A stretch of DNA of 64,000 nt, taken from Gigantopelta aegis. Taxonomy: Eukaryota; Mollusca; Gastropoda; Neomphalida; Peltospiridae. Positions 11,730 to 23,700 of the stretch are shown one piece after another. A model generated the notes under the pieces. That model made no database searches. It worked only from the letters and a program-made list of their open reading frames with translations, and was not told the DNA's origin. The DNA lies in contig NC_054701.1 in assembly GCF_016097555.1 (NCBI RefSeq), positions 917,049 to 981,048 on the forward strand. The letters run 5' to 3'. Every line of letters starts with the position of its first letter. Position 1 is the stretch's first letter. A program made the translations under genes and the position numbers.

Positions 11730-13265
11730 GGACGTGAAGTACTGGACATGAAGTACAGGACGTACTGGACGTACTGGACATGAAGTACAGGATGTACAGG
11801 ATGTACTGGACATGAAGTACAGGACATACTGGACATGAAGTACAGGACGTACTGGACATGAAGTACAGGACGTACTGGACATGAAGTACAGGATGTACTG
11901 GACATGAAGTACAGGACGTACAGGACGTACTGGACATGAAGTACAGGACGTACTGGACATGAAGTACAGGACGTACTGGACATGAAGTACAGGACGTACA
12001 GGATGTACTGGACATGAAGTACAGGACGTACTGGACGTACTGGACATGAAAAAGTAAAGTAAAGTTTGTTTTATTTAACGACGCCGCTAGAGCACATTGA
12101 TTTTTTTATCTTATCATCGGCTATTGGACGTCAAACATATGGTCATTCTGACACTGTTTTTAGAGGAAACCCGCTGTCGCCACATAGGCTACTCTTTTTA
12201 CGACAGGCAGCAAGGGATCTTTTATTTGCGCTTCCCACAGGCAGGATAGCACAAACCATGGCCTTTGTTGAACCAGTTATGGATCACTGGTCGGTGCAAG
12301 TGGTTTTACACCTACCCATTGAGCCTTGCGGAGCACTCACTCAGGGTTTGGAGTCAGTATCTCGATTAAAAATCCCATGCCTCGACTGGGATCCGAACCC
12401 AGTACCTACCAGCCTGTAGACCGATGGCCTGCCACGACGCCACCGAGGCCGGTCTTACTGGACATGAAGTACAGGACGTACTGGACATGAACTACAGGAC
12501 GTACTGGACGTACTGGACATGAAGTACAGGACGTACTGGACATGAAGTACAGGACGTACTGGACGTACTGGACATGAAGTACAGGACATGAAGTACAGGA
12601 CGTACTGGACATGAAGTACAGGACGTACTGGACATGAAGTACAGGACGTACTGGACGTACAGGACATGAAGTACAGGACGTACTGGACGTACTGGACATG
12701 AAGTACAGGACGTACTGGAGATGAAGTACAGGACGTACTGGACATGAAGTACTGGACGTACTGGACATGAAGTACAGGATGTACTGGACGTACTGGACAT
12801 GAAGTACAGGACGTACTGGACATGAAGTACAGGACGTACTGGACATGAAGTACAGGACGTACTGGACATGAAGTACAGGACGTACTGGACATGAAGTACA
12901 GGACGTACTGGACATGAAGTACAGGACGTACTGGACATGAAGTACAGGACGTACAGGACGTACTGGACATGAAGTACAGGACGTACTGGACATGAAGTAC
13001 AGGACGTACTGGACATGAAGTACTGGACGTACTGGACATGAAGTACAGGACGTACTGGATGTACTGGACATGAAGTACAGGACGTACTGGACATGAAGTA
13101 CAGGACGTACTGGACATGAAGTACAGGACGTACTGGACATGAAGTACAGGACGTACAGGACGTACTGGACATTAAGTACAGGACGTACTGAACGTACTGG
13201 ACATGAAGTACAGGACGTACTGGACGTGAAGTACAGGACGTACTGGACGTGAAGCACTGGACGTG
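11730..13265. repeat. 23-bp tandem array split by a SINE
   Basis: The unit is TACTGGACATGAAGTACAGG plus ACG (23 bp), often with an extra 9-base TACTGGACG or TACAGGACG step. The array runs 11730-12050 and resumes at 12453-13265 after the SINE. The units lack stop codons in all three reverse frames, hence the long Cys/Ser/Thr/Val frames, which I do not regard as genes. Confidence 0.95.
12051..12452 (-). mobile_element. Full-length tRNA-derived SINE inserted in the 23-bp array
   Basis: Reading the minus strand, it starts with the tRNA-like head CCGGCCTCGGTGGCGTCGTG, with a B-box-like GGTTCGGATCCC. It continues through a conserved body and ends in CGTTAAATAAAACAAAC followed by a (CTTTA)-type tail. 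TACTGGACATGAA occurs on both sides (12038-12050 and 12455-12467), consistent with a target duplication but ambiguous because it is also array sequence. It is almost identical to the SINE at 38992-39387, suggesting recent mobility. Confidence 0.85.
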
Positions 13266-13324
13266 ATCCAACATGATCAGATCCAGTCAGTAGGGCTATT
13301 TCAGCTTTCTCACAGTTCTCTATA

Positions 13325-14115
13325 ACATGATGTTTTGTACATAATGCTCGTTACTATGTTAGGTCTATTTTCTCTCTATTCTGTCTTTCACCAACATGAT
13401 GTTTTGTTCATAATGCTCGTCACTATGTTAGGTCTATTTTCTCTCTATTCTGTCTTTCACTAACATGTTTTGTTCATAATGCTCGTTACTATGTTAGGTC
13501 TATTTTCTCTCTATTCTGTCTTTCACTAACATGATGTTTTGTACATAATGCTTGTTACGTCCATTTTCTCTCTATTCTTTCACTAACATGGTGTTTTGTA
13601 TATAACAATGCTTGTTACGTCCATTTTCTCTCTATTCTTTCACTAACATGGTGTTTTGTATATAACAATGCTTGTTACGTCCGTTTTCTCTCTATTCTTT
13701 CACTAACATGGTGTTTTGTATATAACAATGCTTGTTACATCCGTTTTCTCTCTATTCTTTCACTAACATGGTGTTTTGTATATAACAATGCTTGTTACGT
13801 CCATTTTCTTTCTATTGTGTCTTTTCACTAACATGGTGTTTTGTATATAACAATGCTTGTTACATCCGTTTTCTCTCTATTCTTTCACAAACATGGTGTT
13901 TTGTATATAACAATGCTTGTTACGTCTGTTTTCTCTCTATTCTTTCACTAACATGGTGTTTTGTATATATATAACAATGCTTGTTACATCCGTTTTCTCT
14001 CTATTCTTTAACTAACATGGTGTTTTGTATATATATAACAATGCTTGTTACGTCCGTTTTCTCTCTATTGTGTCTTTTCACCAACATGGTGTTTTGTATA
14101 TAACAATGCTTGTTG
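13325..14115. repeat. Tandem array of about 60-70 bp units, about 13 copies
   Basis: The main unit contains TAACATGGTGTTTTGTATAT, AACAATGCTTGTTACGTCCG and TTTTCTCTCTATTCTTTCAC. The first three copies are a divergent longer form with TATGTTAGGTCTATTTTCTC, so the array grew from two related subtypes. Confidence 0.9.
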
Positions 14116-15990
14116 GGTTTATGCAATGATTATTAGGATTGTCTCCACTCAGTTTAAGTTTCTGGACATGGCACTGACTGAAAATGAAGAATCTCTGACT
14201 GGCAATGATGCAGTTACAAGTGAAACCACTATTAAACACATTCACACAGAAACATTACCTGTGAACTGTGAACACGGTCTTAAACGCTGTGAGGCAGACC
14301 TGCGTTCAGTGACAGCATGAAACACTGACATTCACAAACTACTTGACTGGTCCCAATTGTGGTCGTTTGGTTTAAGTTGAAGTGCATAAACCAGTCTATT
14401 GAATGCGTTCAAACTGTGTGTGGCTTAACCCTGTTTTGTTTTACCACAGTGCAGTGAAGATAAAATGTACAAAATATATTCCTCTAAACAGTCATAAAAA
14501 TCACCAGCCTTTAAGGTAATGGTAAGCATTAAAAGAAGTGTAGAATTTGGTCCCACAATAAAATACAAACATATGCATAGCAGAAACAGAAAAAACCAAC
14601 AAAACAAAAACGAGTAACATTTAAAAAGTACCAAAATAGAATACTAAAATAAACTGGTCCTATTATCCCAATGTGTGAGAATATTTGCATGAACTGTGAT
14701 TTCTCTTTCAATGACTGAATGTGTGAAGTAAACTATAAATGCATGGATGATGAGACAGAAAGGAAATACATGGAGGTCGTCACAGTGTCAGACTTCCATC
14801 GAATCACAATACCAGCATCGACAGAATAACGGAACTGTTAAAACCAAAATATCACGACCGTAGCTAGAATTTTTTGTTTGGGGGGGCAACCGAGTAGTTA
14901 ATAGTCTAAAACTCCTTAAATGGTTAAGAAGAAAATTTTCTTTAAGTTTCTATAATGCTTTCCAAACTTTTTTCTGGGGGGAGGGGGCAATTGCCTCCCT
15001 TGCCCCCCCCCCCCCCCCCCTGCTAGCTATGGCCCTGAATATAGCAAAAGCAAAAGCTAAAGATGATGCCACAACACAATATGCAGAAGAAAATCAATTA
15101 ACTTAAGACGAATTTCAAAAATAATTACCCCTCTGATGTTTAACATCTATTTTTTTTTTAATGTATTTCTACTCTGGAAAACAACAAAACTTTTTTGCAG
15201 TTAACAAACTGTGAGCAAGATTCATGTAATTTTAAATCACTTGGTATGCATATTACTGAAGTTGTCACAACCATGAATGTTCTTTCTTTTATTATTTCTA
15301 AAACATTCTAGCTAAATAAAGAGTTTGTTTTTTAAAATAGGTTCTGAGAATGGTAAACTTTCCACTGATCAAAGTAAAAGACACCAACCCGAGAAATGAG
15401 ATCACAGAATAGACATAAAGACATCAATCATATCCACACATAGTAAACATTAAACACAGTGTTTTACATGGCTCCCATGTAGCCAGGTTGTTCACGAATA
15501 TTATAAACAGTGTTTCACAAGGTTCCACATATAGTTAGGTTGTTCACAGGCTTTATGACAAAGCCAGTTACATTTTACAAAGGACAGCCTGTCCATTGCT
15601 AAATTAGCCAATTGCTAATTTTTACATAACGTGGCTGCACAATTTTGGCTAATAAAATATTCCTTAAAGTAACTACATTTTAATAATTTTCAAGAAAATA
15701 CTCTACATATCTGACAGCTGCATAAACCAAAATTCATTTCTGTGTGAGCCCAGCAAGAACAATATGTTTAGTTTCATTTAGGATTGATCCCAGGGTTAAA
15801 TGAAATCCAAACATGTATAAATCTCAGTAACTGTGATAAGTGTATTCATAAAAGAGACGGTAAACAGAAGCTAACGTCTGCCAGTTACAGAAAAGTAATC
15901 CATAGCTGACTATTCACAGCTTGATGTTGAAGATGAATTGTGACAACACTGCTGACGGTAGAACCATCTTGTCGACTTATTTCTGTTCAA
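14116..15990. other. Non-coding stretch; dispersed repeat at 14855-15040
   Basis: No supported gene. The segment 14855-15040 begins ACCGTAGCTAGAATTTTTTG, has G-rich and C-rich runs (an 18-C tract near 15003) and ends TGCTAGCTATGGCCCTGA, a probable dispersed repeat. If exon J is real, this stretch could contain 3'-untranslated sequence of the minus-strand gene; an AATAAA on the minus strand occurs at 15293-15288. Confidence 0.4.
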
Positions 15991-15994
15991 TCAT

Positions 15995-16597
15995 CCCAGA
16001 TTCTGAAACAACAATAAGAGATAAACATTCAACAGCCACTGTACATATGTGTAATATTAGGAAATGTCTGGACCATTCAACATTATCAACATTTTCTCAA
16101 ATATACAACAATAAGAGATAAACATTCAACAGCCACTGTACATATGTGTAATATTAGGAAATGTCTGGACCATTCAACATTATCAACATTTTCTCAAATA
16201 TACAACAATAAGAGATAAACATTCAACAGCCACTGTACATATGTGTAATATTAGGAAATGTCTGGACCATTCAACATTATCAACATTTTCTCAAATATAC
16301 AACAATAAGAGATAAACATTCAACAGCCACTGTACATATGTGTAATATTAGGAAATGTCTGGACCATTCAACATTATCAACAGTTTCTCAAATATACAAC
16401 AATAAGAGATAAACATTCAACAGCCACTGTACATATGTGTAATATTAGGAAATGTCTGGACCATTCAACATTATCAACAGTTTCTCAAATATACAACAAT
16501 AAGAGATAAACATTCAACAGCCACTGTACATATGTGTAATATTAGGAAATGTCTGGACCATTCAACATTATCAACAGTTTCTCAAATATACAAAGGT
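15995..16597. repeat. 97-bp tandem repeat, about 6 copies
   Basis: The unit starts ACAACAATAAGAGATAAACA and contains GTCTGGACCATTCAACATTA. Copies are nearly perfect (main variation AACATTTTC versus AACAGTTTC), implying recent expansion. Confidence 0.95.
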
Positions 16598-16621
16598 TAG
16601 ATGTTTTTCCTAGCCCCACTG

Positions 16622-16637
16622 TCACCACACGGCCCTT
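16622..16637 (-). CDS. Possible terminal exon J
   Basis: On the minus strand GTGTTTAG precedes AAGGGCCGTGTGGTGA. Joined to exon I in phase 2, this would add a few residues (RRAVW) and then a TGA stop. The acceptor has a weak pyrimidine tract and the coding part is too short to judge by composition. It is proposed only because it is the first AG in the correct phase that I noticed downstream giving a quick stop. Transcript data would be decisive. Confidence 0.25.
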
Positions 16638-16889
16638 CTAAACACATGTGATTTTGTTTTAATAAACTCACTCATAGACTCCACATGGAGATAATAAGTA
16701 CTAAACATGGTTCTGCATTGTCTGACATGGTCAGTTAGTTTTAAAAGAATTTATTTTGTAACAAATATTTCGATCAACATTTTACACTGGCATTAACACC
16801 CTTCATACAGTATATGACATGACCATACAACTGAATGGTAACATACAAATTCATATAACCCCCAACAGTAAAGCATTAATAAGAGACAG

Positions 16890-17617
16890 AACTTCAATCA
16901 TTATTTTCTCTACTTGTGCTAGCATCATTTGTCAGACCCACACAGTGTTAAGTTAGTAAACCCTGCTTAAAAAAAGTTATTTTGTAACAAATCATTTCGA
17001 TCAACACAGTGTCACATCAAACTGAACTCCGCTACTCACTTAAAAACACTTGTGCTAACATCATTTGTCACACCCTTCATACAGTATATGACTTGACTAA
17101 CATACAACTGAATGTGTAACATCAAACAAACTTCATACTAACCCCTCTACAGTAAAGCATTACATACACAGACAGAACTTCAATCATTATTTTCTCTACT
17201 TGTGCTAGCATCATTTGTCAGACCCACACAGTGTTAAGTCAAAGTAAACCCTGCTATTCACTTACAAAAAGTGTTCTTTTCTCTACTTGTGCTAGCATCA
17301 TTTGTCAGACCCACACAGTGTTAAGTCAAAGTAAACCCTGCTATTCACTTACAAAAAGTGTTCTTTTCTCTACTTGTGCTAGCATCATTTGTCAGACCCA
17401 CACAGTGTTAAGTCAAAGTAAACTCCGCTATTCACTTACAAAAAGTGTTCTTTTCTCTACTTGTGCTAACATCATTTGTCACACCCACACAGTGTTACAT
17501 CAAACTGAACTCCGCTACTCACTTAAAAACCTTGTTCTTTTCTCTACTTGTGCTAATATCATTTGTCACACCCACACAGTGTTACATCAAACTGAACTTC
17601 GCTACTAACTTAAAAAC
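16890..17617. repeat. 87-bp array carrying copies of the exon-I 3' end and donor site
   Basis: The unit is 87 bp, with well-conserved copies at about 17190-17617 and degenerate ones back to about 16890. Read on the minus strand, each unit contains GAGAAAAGAACA followed by CTTTTTGTAAGTGAATAGC or AGGTTTTTAAGTGAGTAGC. This matches the end of exon I and its donor (GAGAAAAGAACAAG then GTTTTTAAGTTAG). The array therefore begins inside the exon. Confidence 0.85.
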
Positions 17618-17684
17618 CTTGTTCTTTTCTCTTCTGCCGCTCGTTTCCATTCAGGCTCCTTGGAAACAGTTTTGTCCACTTCAG
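17618..17684 (-). CDS. Exon I of the W-motif protein gene
   Basis: The acceptor is AATTACAG on the minus strand; the exon starts CTGAAGTGGAC. It is entered in phase 1 and left in phase 2 and encodes AEVDKTVSKEPEWKRAAEEK followed by RTR. EPEWKRAAEEKR is another copy of the P-x-W plus basic-helix motif seen in exons E, F, G and H, which supports the exon. The donor is uncertain: AAG|GTTTTT is weak, and the neighbouring TTTTTAA|GTTAGT (GTGAGT in array copies) would extend the exon by several bases and change the exit phase. Confidence 0.65.
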
Positions 17685-17769
17685 CTGTAATTATTCCAAG
17701 AAACGCATCACATATTTGTTATGTTCAGTCTTAACTTTTGACTGTTGACATTCTATCTGATAGTGATTT

Positions 17770-18915
17770 CTAATGACTGCCAACATATTAACTGATAGGA
17801 TTCTAATTACTGCCAACATATTAACTGATAGGATTCTAGTGACTGCCGACATATTAACTGATAGGATTCTAATGACTGCCAACATATTAACTGATAGGAT
17901 TCTAGTGACTGCCAACATATTAAGTGATAGGATTCTAATGACTGCCAACATATTAACTGATAGGATTCTAATGACTGCCAACATATTAACTGATAGGATT
18001 CTAGTGACTGCCGACATATTAACTGATAGGATTCTAGTGACTGCCGACATATTAACTGATAGGATTCTAGTGACTGCCAACATATTAACTGATACGATTC
18101 TAGTGACTGCCAACATATTAACTGATACGATTCTAGTGACTGCCGACATAATAACTGATAGGATTCTAGTGACTGCCGACATATTAACTGATTGGATTCT
18201 AATGACTGCCGACACATTAACTGATAGGATTCTAGTGACTGCTGACATATTAACTGATAGGATTCTAGTGCCGACATATTAACTGATAGGATTCTAGTGA
18301 CTGCCGACATATTAACTGATAGGATTCTAATGACTGCCAACATATTAACTGATAGGATTCTAGTGACTGCTGACATATTAACTGATAGGATTCTAGTGCC
18401 GACATATTAACTGATAGGATTCTAGTGACTGCCGACATATTAACTGATAGGATTCTAGTGCCGACATATTAAATGATAGGATTCTAGTGACTGCCGACAT
18501 ATTAAATGATAGTGATTTCTAGTGACTACCGACATATTAACTGATAGGATTCTAGTGACTGCCGACATACTAACTGATAGGATTCTAGTGACTGCCAACA
18601 TATTAACTGATAGGATTCTAGTGACTGCCGACATATTAAATGATAGTGATTGCTAGTGACTGCCAACATATTAACTGATAGAGATTGCTAGTGACTGTTG
18701 GCATATTAACAGATAGTGATTGCTAGTGACTGTTGACATAATAACTGACAGTGATTGCTAGACACTGTTGATATATTAACTGACAGTAATTGCTAGCTTG
18801 TGTTGACATATTAAATTACAGTTATTGCTAGTGATTGTCAATATATTAACTAATAACGATTGCTGGTCAGTACTGACATATTATTAACTTATAGTGATTG
18901 CTAGTAACTGCCAAC
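17770..18915. repeat. 33-bp tandem array, about 35 copies
   Basis: The unit is ACTGATAGGATTCTAGTGAC plus TGCCGACATATTA. Copies degrade towards the right (18640-18915: ATAGTGATTGCTAGTGACTG). Because 33 is a multiple of three, one long frame arises on each strand; I treat these as artefacts. It lies in the intron between exons H and I. Confidence 0.95.
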
Positions 18916-18917
18916 AT

Positions 18918-19345
18918 ATTTGAAGTGGAGAACAGTCGTCTAACACTTACTAATACCTTTTGAAGTGGACGGCAGTCGTCTAACACTTACTGATACCTTT
19001 TGAAGTGAATGGCAGTCGTCTAACACTTACTGATACCTTTTGAAGTGAATGGCAGTCGTCTAACACTTACTGATACATTTAGAAGTGGACAGCAGTCGTC
19101 TATCACTTACTGATACCTTTTGAAGTGGATGGAAGTCGTCTAACACTTACTGATACATAACACTTACTGATACATTTAGAAGTGGATGGCAGTCGTCTAA
19201 CACTTACTGATATATTTAGAAGTGGACAGCAGTCGTCTAACACTTACTGAAACACTTACTGATACCTTTATAAGTGGACGACAGTCGTCTAACACTTATT
19301 GATACATTTAGAAGTGGACAGCAGTCGTCTAACACTTACTGATAC
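18918..19345. repeat. 40-bp array carrying copies of the exon-H 3' end and donor site
   Basis: On the minus strand the unit is CGACTGCCGTCCACTTCAAA then AGGTATCAGTAAGTGTTAGA, about 10-11 copies. The first 22 bases are the last 22 bases of exon H and the rest is the 5' end of the intron, so each unit repeats the exon-intron junction. Some copies carry substitutions in the exon-like part while GTAAGTGTTAGA is kept almost unchanged. Confidence 0.9.
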
Positions 19346-19442
19346 CTTTTGAAGTGGACGGCAGTCGTTTCTTCTTGAGCTGCGATTTCCAGATAACTCC
19401 AGGACTCGTGTCTTCCGTGGACTCATCCTTGTTAGCATCAGT
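19346..19442 (-). CDS. Exon H of the W-motif protein gene
   Basis: The acceptor is TTACTGTTACAG on the minus strand and the exon is entered in phase 0. It encodes TDANKDESTEDTSPGVIWKS then QLKKKRLPSTSK, an acidic start followed by a VIW-KxQL-KKKR motif like the other W modules. Two donors are possible six bases apart, AAG|GTATCA and TCA|GTAAGT. Both keep the same phase, so the alternative exon ends at 19340 and adds two residues; GTAAGT is the better match to the donor consensus. Phase 1 exit matches exon I. Confidence 0.75.
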
Positions 19443-19479
19443 CTGTAACAGTAACAAGTACCCCGGTTGTAATGAGAAA

Positions 19480-20240
19480 CACACGAGTTTGATATCCCCG
19501 TGGTGGTGCTTCGGCTGTACACACGGGGTATGATATCCCCATGGTGGTGCCCCAGTTGTACACACGGAGTATGATATCCCAGCGGAGTATGATATCCCCG
19601 GGTTGGTGCCCCGAGTGTACACACGGAGTATGATATCCCCGGGATGGTGCCCCAACTGTACACACAGAGTATGATATTCCCGTGGTGGTGCCATCGCTGT
19701 ACACATGGAGTATGATATTCCTGTGGTGGTGCCATGGCTGTACACATGGAGTATGATATTCCCATGGTGGTTCCCCGGTTGTACACATGGAGTATGATAT
19801 TTCCGTGGTGGTGCCATGGCTGTACACATGGAGTATGATATTCCCGTGGTGTGCCATGGCTGTACACACAGAGTATGATATCCCCGTGGTGGTGCCCCGG
19901 TTGTCCACACGGAGTATGATATCCCCATGGTGGTGCCCCAGCTGTACACATGGAGTATGATATCCCCGTGATGGTGCCCCGGCTGTACACACGGAGTATG
20001 ATATCCCCGTGGTGGTGCCCTGGTTGTACACACGTAGTATGATATCCCCGTGGTGGTGCCCCAGCTGTACACATGGAGTATGATATCCCCGTGATGGTGC
20101 CCCGGCTGTACACACGGAGTATGATATCCCCGTGATGGTGCCCCGGCTGTACACACGTAGTATGATATCCCCGTGGTGGTGCCCCAGCTGTACACACGGA
20201 GTATGATATCCCCGGGGTGGTGCCCCGGGTGGAGTGTGAA
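19480..20240. repeat. 41-bp array filling the intron between exons G and H, about 19 copies
   Basis: On the minus strand the unit is GGGGCACCACCACGGGGATA then TCATACTCCGTGTGTACAGCT, about 41 bp. The array starts about 25 bases after the exon-G donor and stops about 45 bases before the exon-H acceptor. Units lack stop codons in all three minus frames, so reading through from exon G stays open for more than 300 codons. Unlike the neighbouring arrays it does not include the exon junction. Confidence 0.9.
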
Positions 20241-20254
20241 GACATCCTACTCAC

Positions 20255-20430
20255 CTGCACGTCGGACTCGCGTCGTATCTTCTTCCTGTTCACGAGCTCT
20301 CTCTTCCACTGGGGTATTTCCCCCCCAACCCCCGACTCACCAGACACCCGGGGAACATGGTGCAGGTTTGGGGTTGACACCGACTTCAGCTTGTTTCCTC
20401 GCATCCAGCTCGGGGCATAGTCATCTTTGA
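20255..20430 (-). CDS. Exon G of the W-motif protein gene
   Basis: The acceptor is GTTATTTCCAG and the donor GTGCAG|GTGAGTAGG. Entered in phase 1 and left in phase 0 (176 nt). It encodes a segment starting VKDDYAPSWMRGNKLKSVST, then PNLHHVPRVSGESG, and ending IPQWKRELVNRKKIRRESDV plus Q. It therefore has two W motifs, PSW-MRGNKLK and PQW-KRELVNRKK; the second resembles the basic WKREL segment seen in several actin-associated proteins (family resemblance only). Immediately upstream is a 17-bp array ending at the acceptor. Confidence 0.85.
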
Positions 20431-20439
20431 CTGGAAATA

Positions 20440-20705
20440 ACACGTCACATCAAATAACACATCACATCAAATAACATATCAAATAACATGTCACATCAAA
20501 TAACATGTCAAATAACACGTCACATCAAATATCACGTCACATCAAATAACATGTCACATCAAATAACACGTCACATCAAATAACACGTCACACATCAAAT
20601 ATCACGTCACACATCAAATAACACGTCACATCAAATATCACGTCACATCAAATATCAAATCGTATCAAATAACACGTCACATCAAATAACACATAGTATC
20701 ATGTC
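20440..20705. repeat. 17-bp array adjoining the exon-G acceptor
   Basis: The unit AACACGTCACATCAAAT, with 10-17 bp variants, is repeated about 15 times. On the minus strand the last copy runs straight into the acceptor (GATGTGACGTGTTATTTCCAG), so the array occupies the branch-point and pyrimidine-tract region. Confidence 0.85.
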
Positions 20706-20709
20706 ACAT

Positions 20710-23700
20710 CTCACATGTACTGTCGTTAACCTATCTATAAACAGTCTTCCTGATCTCACCTGCATGTCGTTAACCTATCTATAAACAGTCTTTCTGATGG
20801 CACCTGTACTTGTATGTCGTTAAACTATAAACAGTCTTTCTGATCTCACCTGTACTTGCATGTCGTTAAACTATAAACAGTCTTCCTGATCTCACCTGCA
20901 TGTCGTTAACCTATCTATAAACAGTCTTCCTGATCTCACTTGTATGTCGTTAACCTATCTATAAACAGTCTTTCTGATGGCACCTGTACTTGTATGTCGT
21001 TAAACTATAAACAGTCTTTCTGATCTCACCTGTACTTGTATCACGTTAACCTATCTATAAACAGTCTTTCTCATCTCACCTGTACTTGTATGTAGTTAAC
21101 CTATCTATGAACAGTCTTTCTGATCTCTCATGTACTTGTATGTAGTTAACCTATCTATGAACAGTCTTTCTCATCTCTCATGTACTTGTATGTAGTTAAC
21201 CTATCTATGAACAGTCTTTCTCATCTCACCTGTACTTGTATGACGTTAACCTATAAACAGTCTTTCTGATCTCACCTGTACTTGTATGTCGTTAAACTAT
21301 AAACAGTCTTTTTGATCTCACCTGTACTTGTATGATGTTAACCTATAAACAGTCTTTTTGATCTCACCTGTACTTGTATGTAGTTAACCTATCTATGAAC
21401 AGTCTTTCTGATCTCACCTGTACTTGTATGTCGTTAAACTATAAACAGTCTTTCTCATCTCACCTGTACTTGTATGTAGTTAACCTATAAACAGTCTTTC
21501 TGATCTCACCTGTACTTGTATGATGTTAACCTATAAACAGTCTTTCTGATCTCACCTGTACTTGTATGTAGTTAACCTATCTATGAACAGTCTTTCTGAT
21601 CTCATCTGTACTTGTATGATGTTAACCTATAAACAGTCTTTCTGATCTCACCTGTACTTGTATGTCGTTAAACTATGAACAGTCTTTCTGATCTAACCTG
21701 TACTTGTATGTAGTTAACCTATCTATGAACAGTCTTTCTGATCTCACCTGTACTTGTATGATGTTAACCTATAAACAGTCTTTTTGATCTCACCTGTACT
21801 TGTATGTAGTTAACCTATCTATGAACAGTCTTTCTCATCTCACCTGTACTTGTATGATGTTAACCTATAAACAGTCTTTCTGATCTCACCTGTACTTGTA
21901 TGATGTTAACCTATAAACAGTCTTTCTGATCTCACCTGTACTTGTATGATGTTAACCTATAAACAGTCTTTCTGATCTCACCTGTACTTGTATGTAGTTA
22001 ACCTATCTATAAACAGTCTTTCTGATCTCACCTGTACTTGTATGTAGTTAAACTTTAAACAGTCTTTCTGATCTCACCTGTACTTGTATGTCGTTAAACT
22101 ATAAACAGTCTTTCTGATCTCACCTGTACTTGTATGTAGTTAAACTATAAACAGTCTTTCTCATCTCACCTGTACTTGTATGTAGTTAACCTATCTATGA
22201 ACAGTCTTTCTCATCTCACCTGTACTTGTATGATGTTAACCTATAAACAGTCTTTCTGATCTCACCTGTACTTGTATGTCGTTAAACTATGAACAGTCTT
22301 TCTGATCTCACCTGTACTTGTATGTAGTTAACCTATCTATGAACAGTCTTTCTGATCTCACCTGTACTTGTATGATGTTAACCTATAAACAGTCTTTTTG
22401 ATCTCACCTGTACTTGTATGTAGTTAACCTATCTATGAACAGTCTTTCTCATCTCACCTGTACTTGTATGTCGTTAAACTATAAACAGTCTTTCTGATCT
22501 CACCTGTACTTGTATGATGTTAACCTATAAACAGTCTTTTTGATCTCACCTGTACTTGTATGTAGTTAACCTATCTATGAACAGTCTTTCTGATCTCACC
22601 TGTACTTGTATGTCGTTAAACTATAAACAGTCTTTCTCATCTCACCTGTACTTGTATGTAGTTAACCTATAAACAGTCTTTCTGATCTCACCTGTACTTG
22701 TATGATGTTAACCTATAAACAGTCTTTCTGATCTCACCTGTACTTGTATGTAGTTAACCTATCTATGAAGTCTTTCTGATCTCACCTGTACTTGTATTAT
22801 GTTAACCTATAAACAGTCTTTCTGATCTCATCTGTACTTGTATGATGTTAACCTATAAACAGTCTTTCTGATCTCACCTGTACTTGTATGTAGTTAACCT
22901 ATCTATGAACAGTCTTTCTCATCTCACCTGTACTTGTATGATGTTAACCTATAAACAGTCTTTCTGATCTCACCTGTACTTGTATGTCGTTAAACTATGA
23001 ACAGTCTTTCTGATCTCACCTGTACTTGTATGTAGTTAACCTATAAACAGTCTTTTTGATCTCACCTGTACTTGTATGTAGTTAACCTATCTATGAACAG
23101 TCTTTCTGATCTCACCTGTACTTGTATGATGTTAACCTATAAACAGTCTTTTTGATCTCACCTGTACTTGTATGTAGTTAAACTATCTATGAACAGTCTT
23201 TCTGATCTCACCTGTACTTGTATGTCGTTAAACTATAAACAGTCTTTCTCATCTCACCTGTACTTGTATGTAGTTAACCTATAAACAGTCTTTCTGATCT
23301 CACCTGTACTTGTATGTAGTTAACCTATCTATGAACAGTCTTTCTCATCTCACCTGTACTTGTATGATGTTAACCTATAAACAGTCTTTCTGATCTCACC
23401 TGTACTTGTATGTAGTTAACCTATAAACAGTCTTTCTCATCTCACCTGTACTTGTATGATGTTAACCTATAAACAGTCTTTCTGATCTCACCTGTACTTG
23501 TATGATGTTAACCTATAAACAGTCTTTCTGATCTCACCTGTACTTGTATGATGTTAACCTATAAACAGTCTTTCTGATCTCACCTGTACTTGTATGTAGT
23601 TAACCTATCTATAAACAGTCTTTCTGATCTCACCTGTACTTGTATGTAGTTAAACTTTAAACAGTCTTTCTGATCTCACCTGTCCTTGTATGTCGTTAAA

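Noticed and set aside
12406..13274. Long minus-strand frames rich in Ser, Thr, Cys, Val (up to 283 codons)
   Set aside because: They are translations of the 23-bp array in several frames at once; no codon bias, splice signals or conserved domain.
14045..14320. Plus-strand 91-codon frame downstream of the 60-bp array
   Set aside because: Begins in repeat sequence; the unique part is short and unmatched to any family I know.
17691..18376. Repeat proteins of about 170-190 residues on both strands
   Set aside because: The 33-bp unit is a multiple of three and stop-free on both strands, so such frames arise automatically.
19289..20443. 384-codon minus-strand frame as a single-exon gene
   Set aside because: Only its beginning (exon G) is coding; the rest is the intronic 41-bp array, and exon H is read in another frame. 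Good splice sites exist at both ends.
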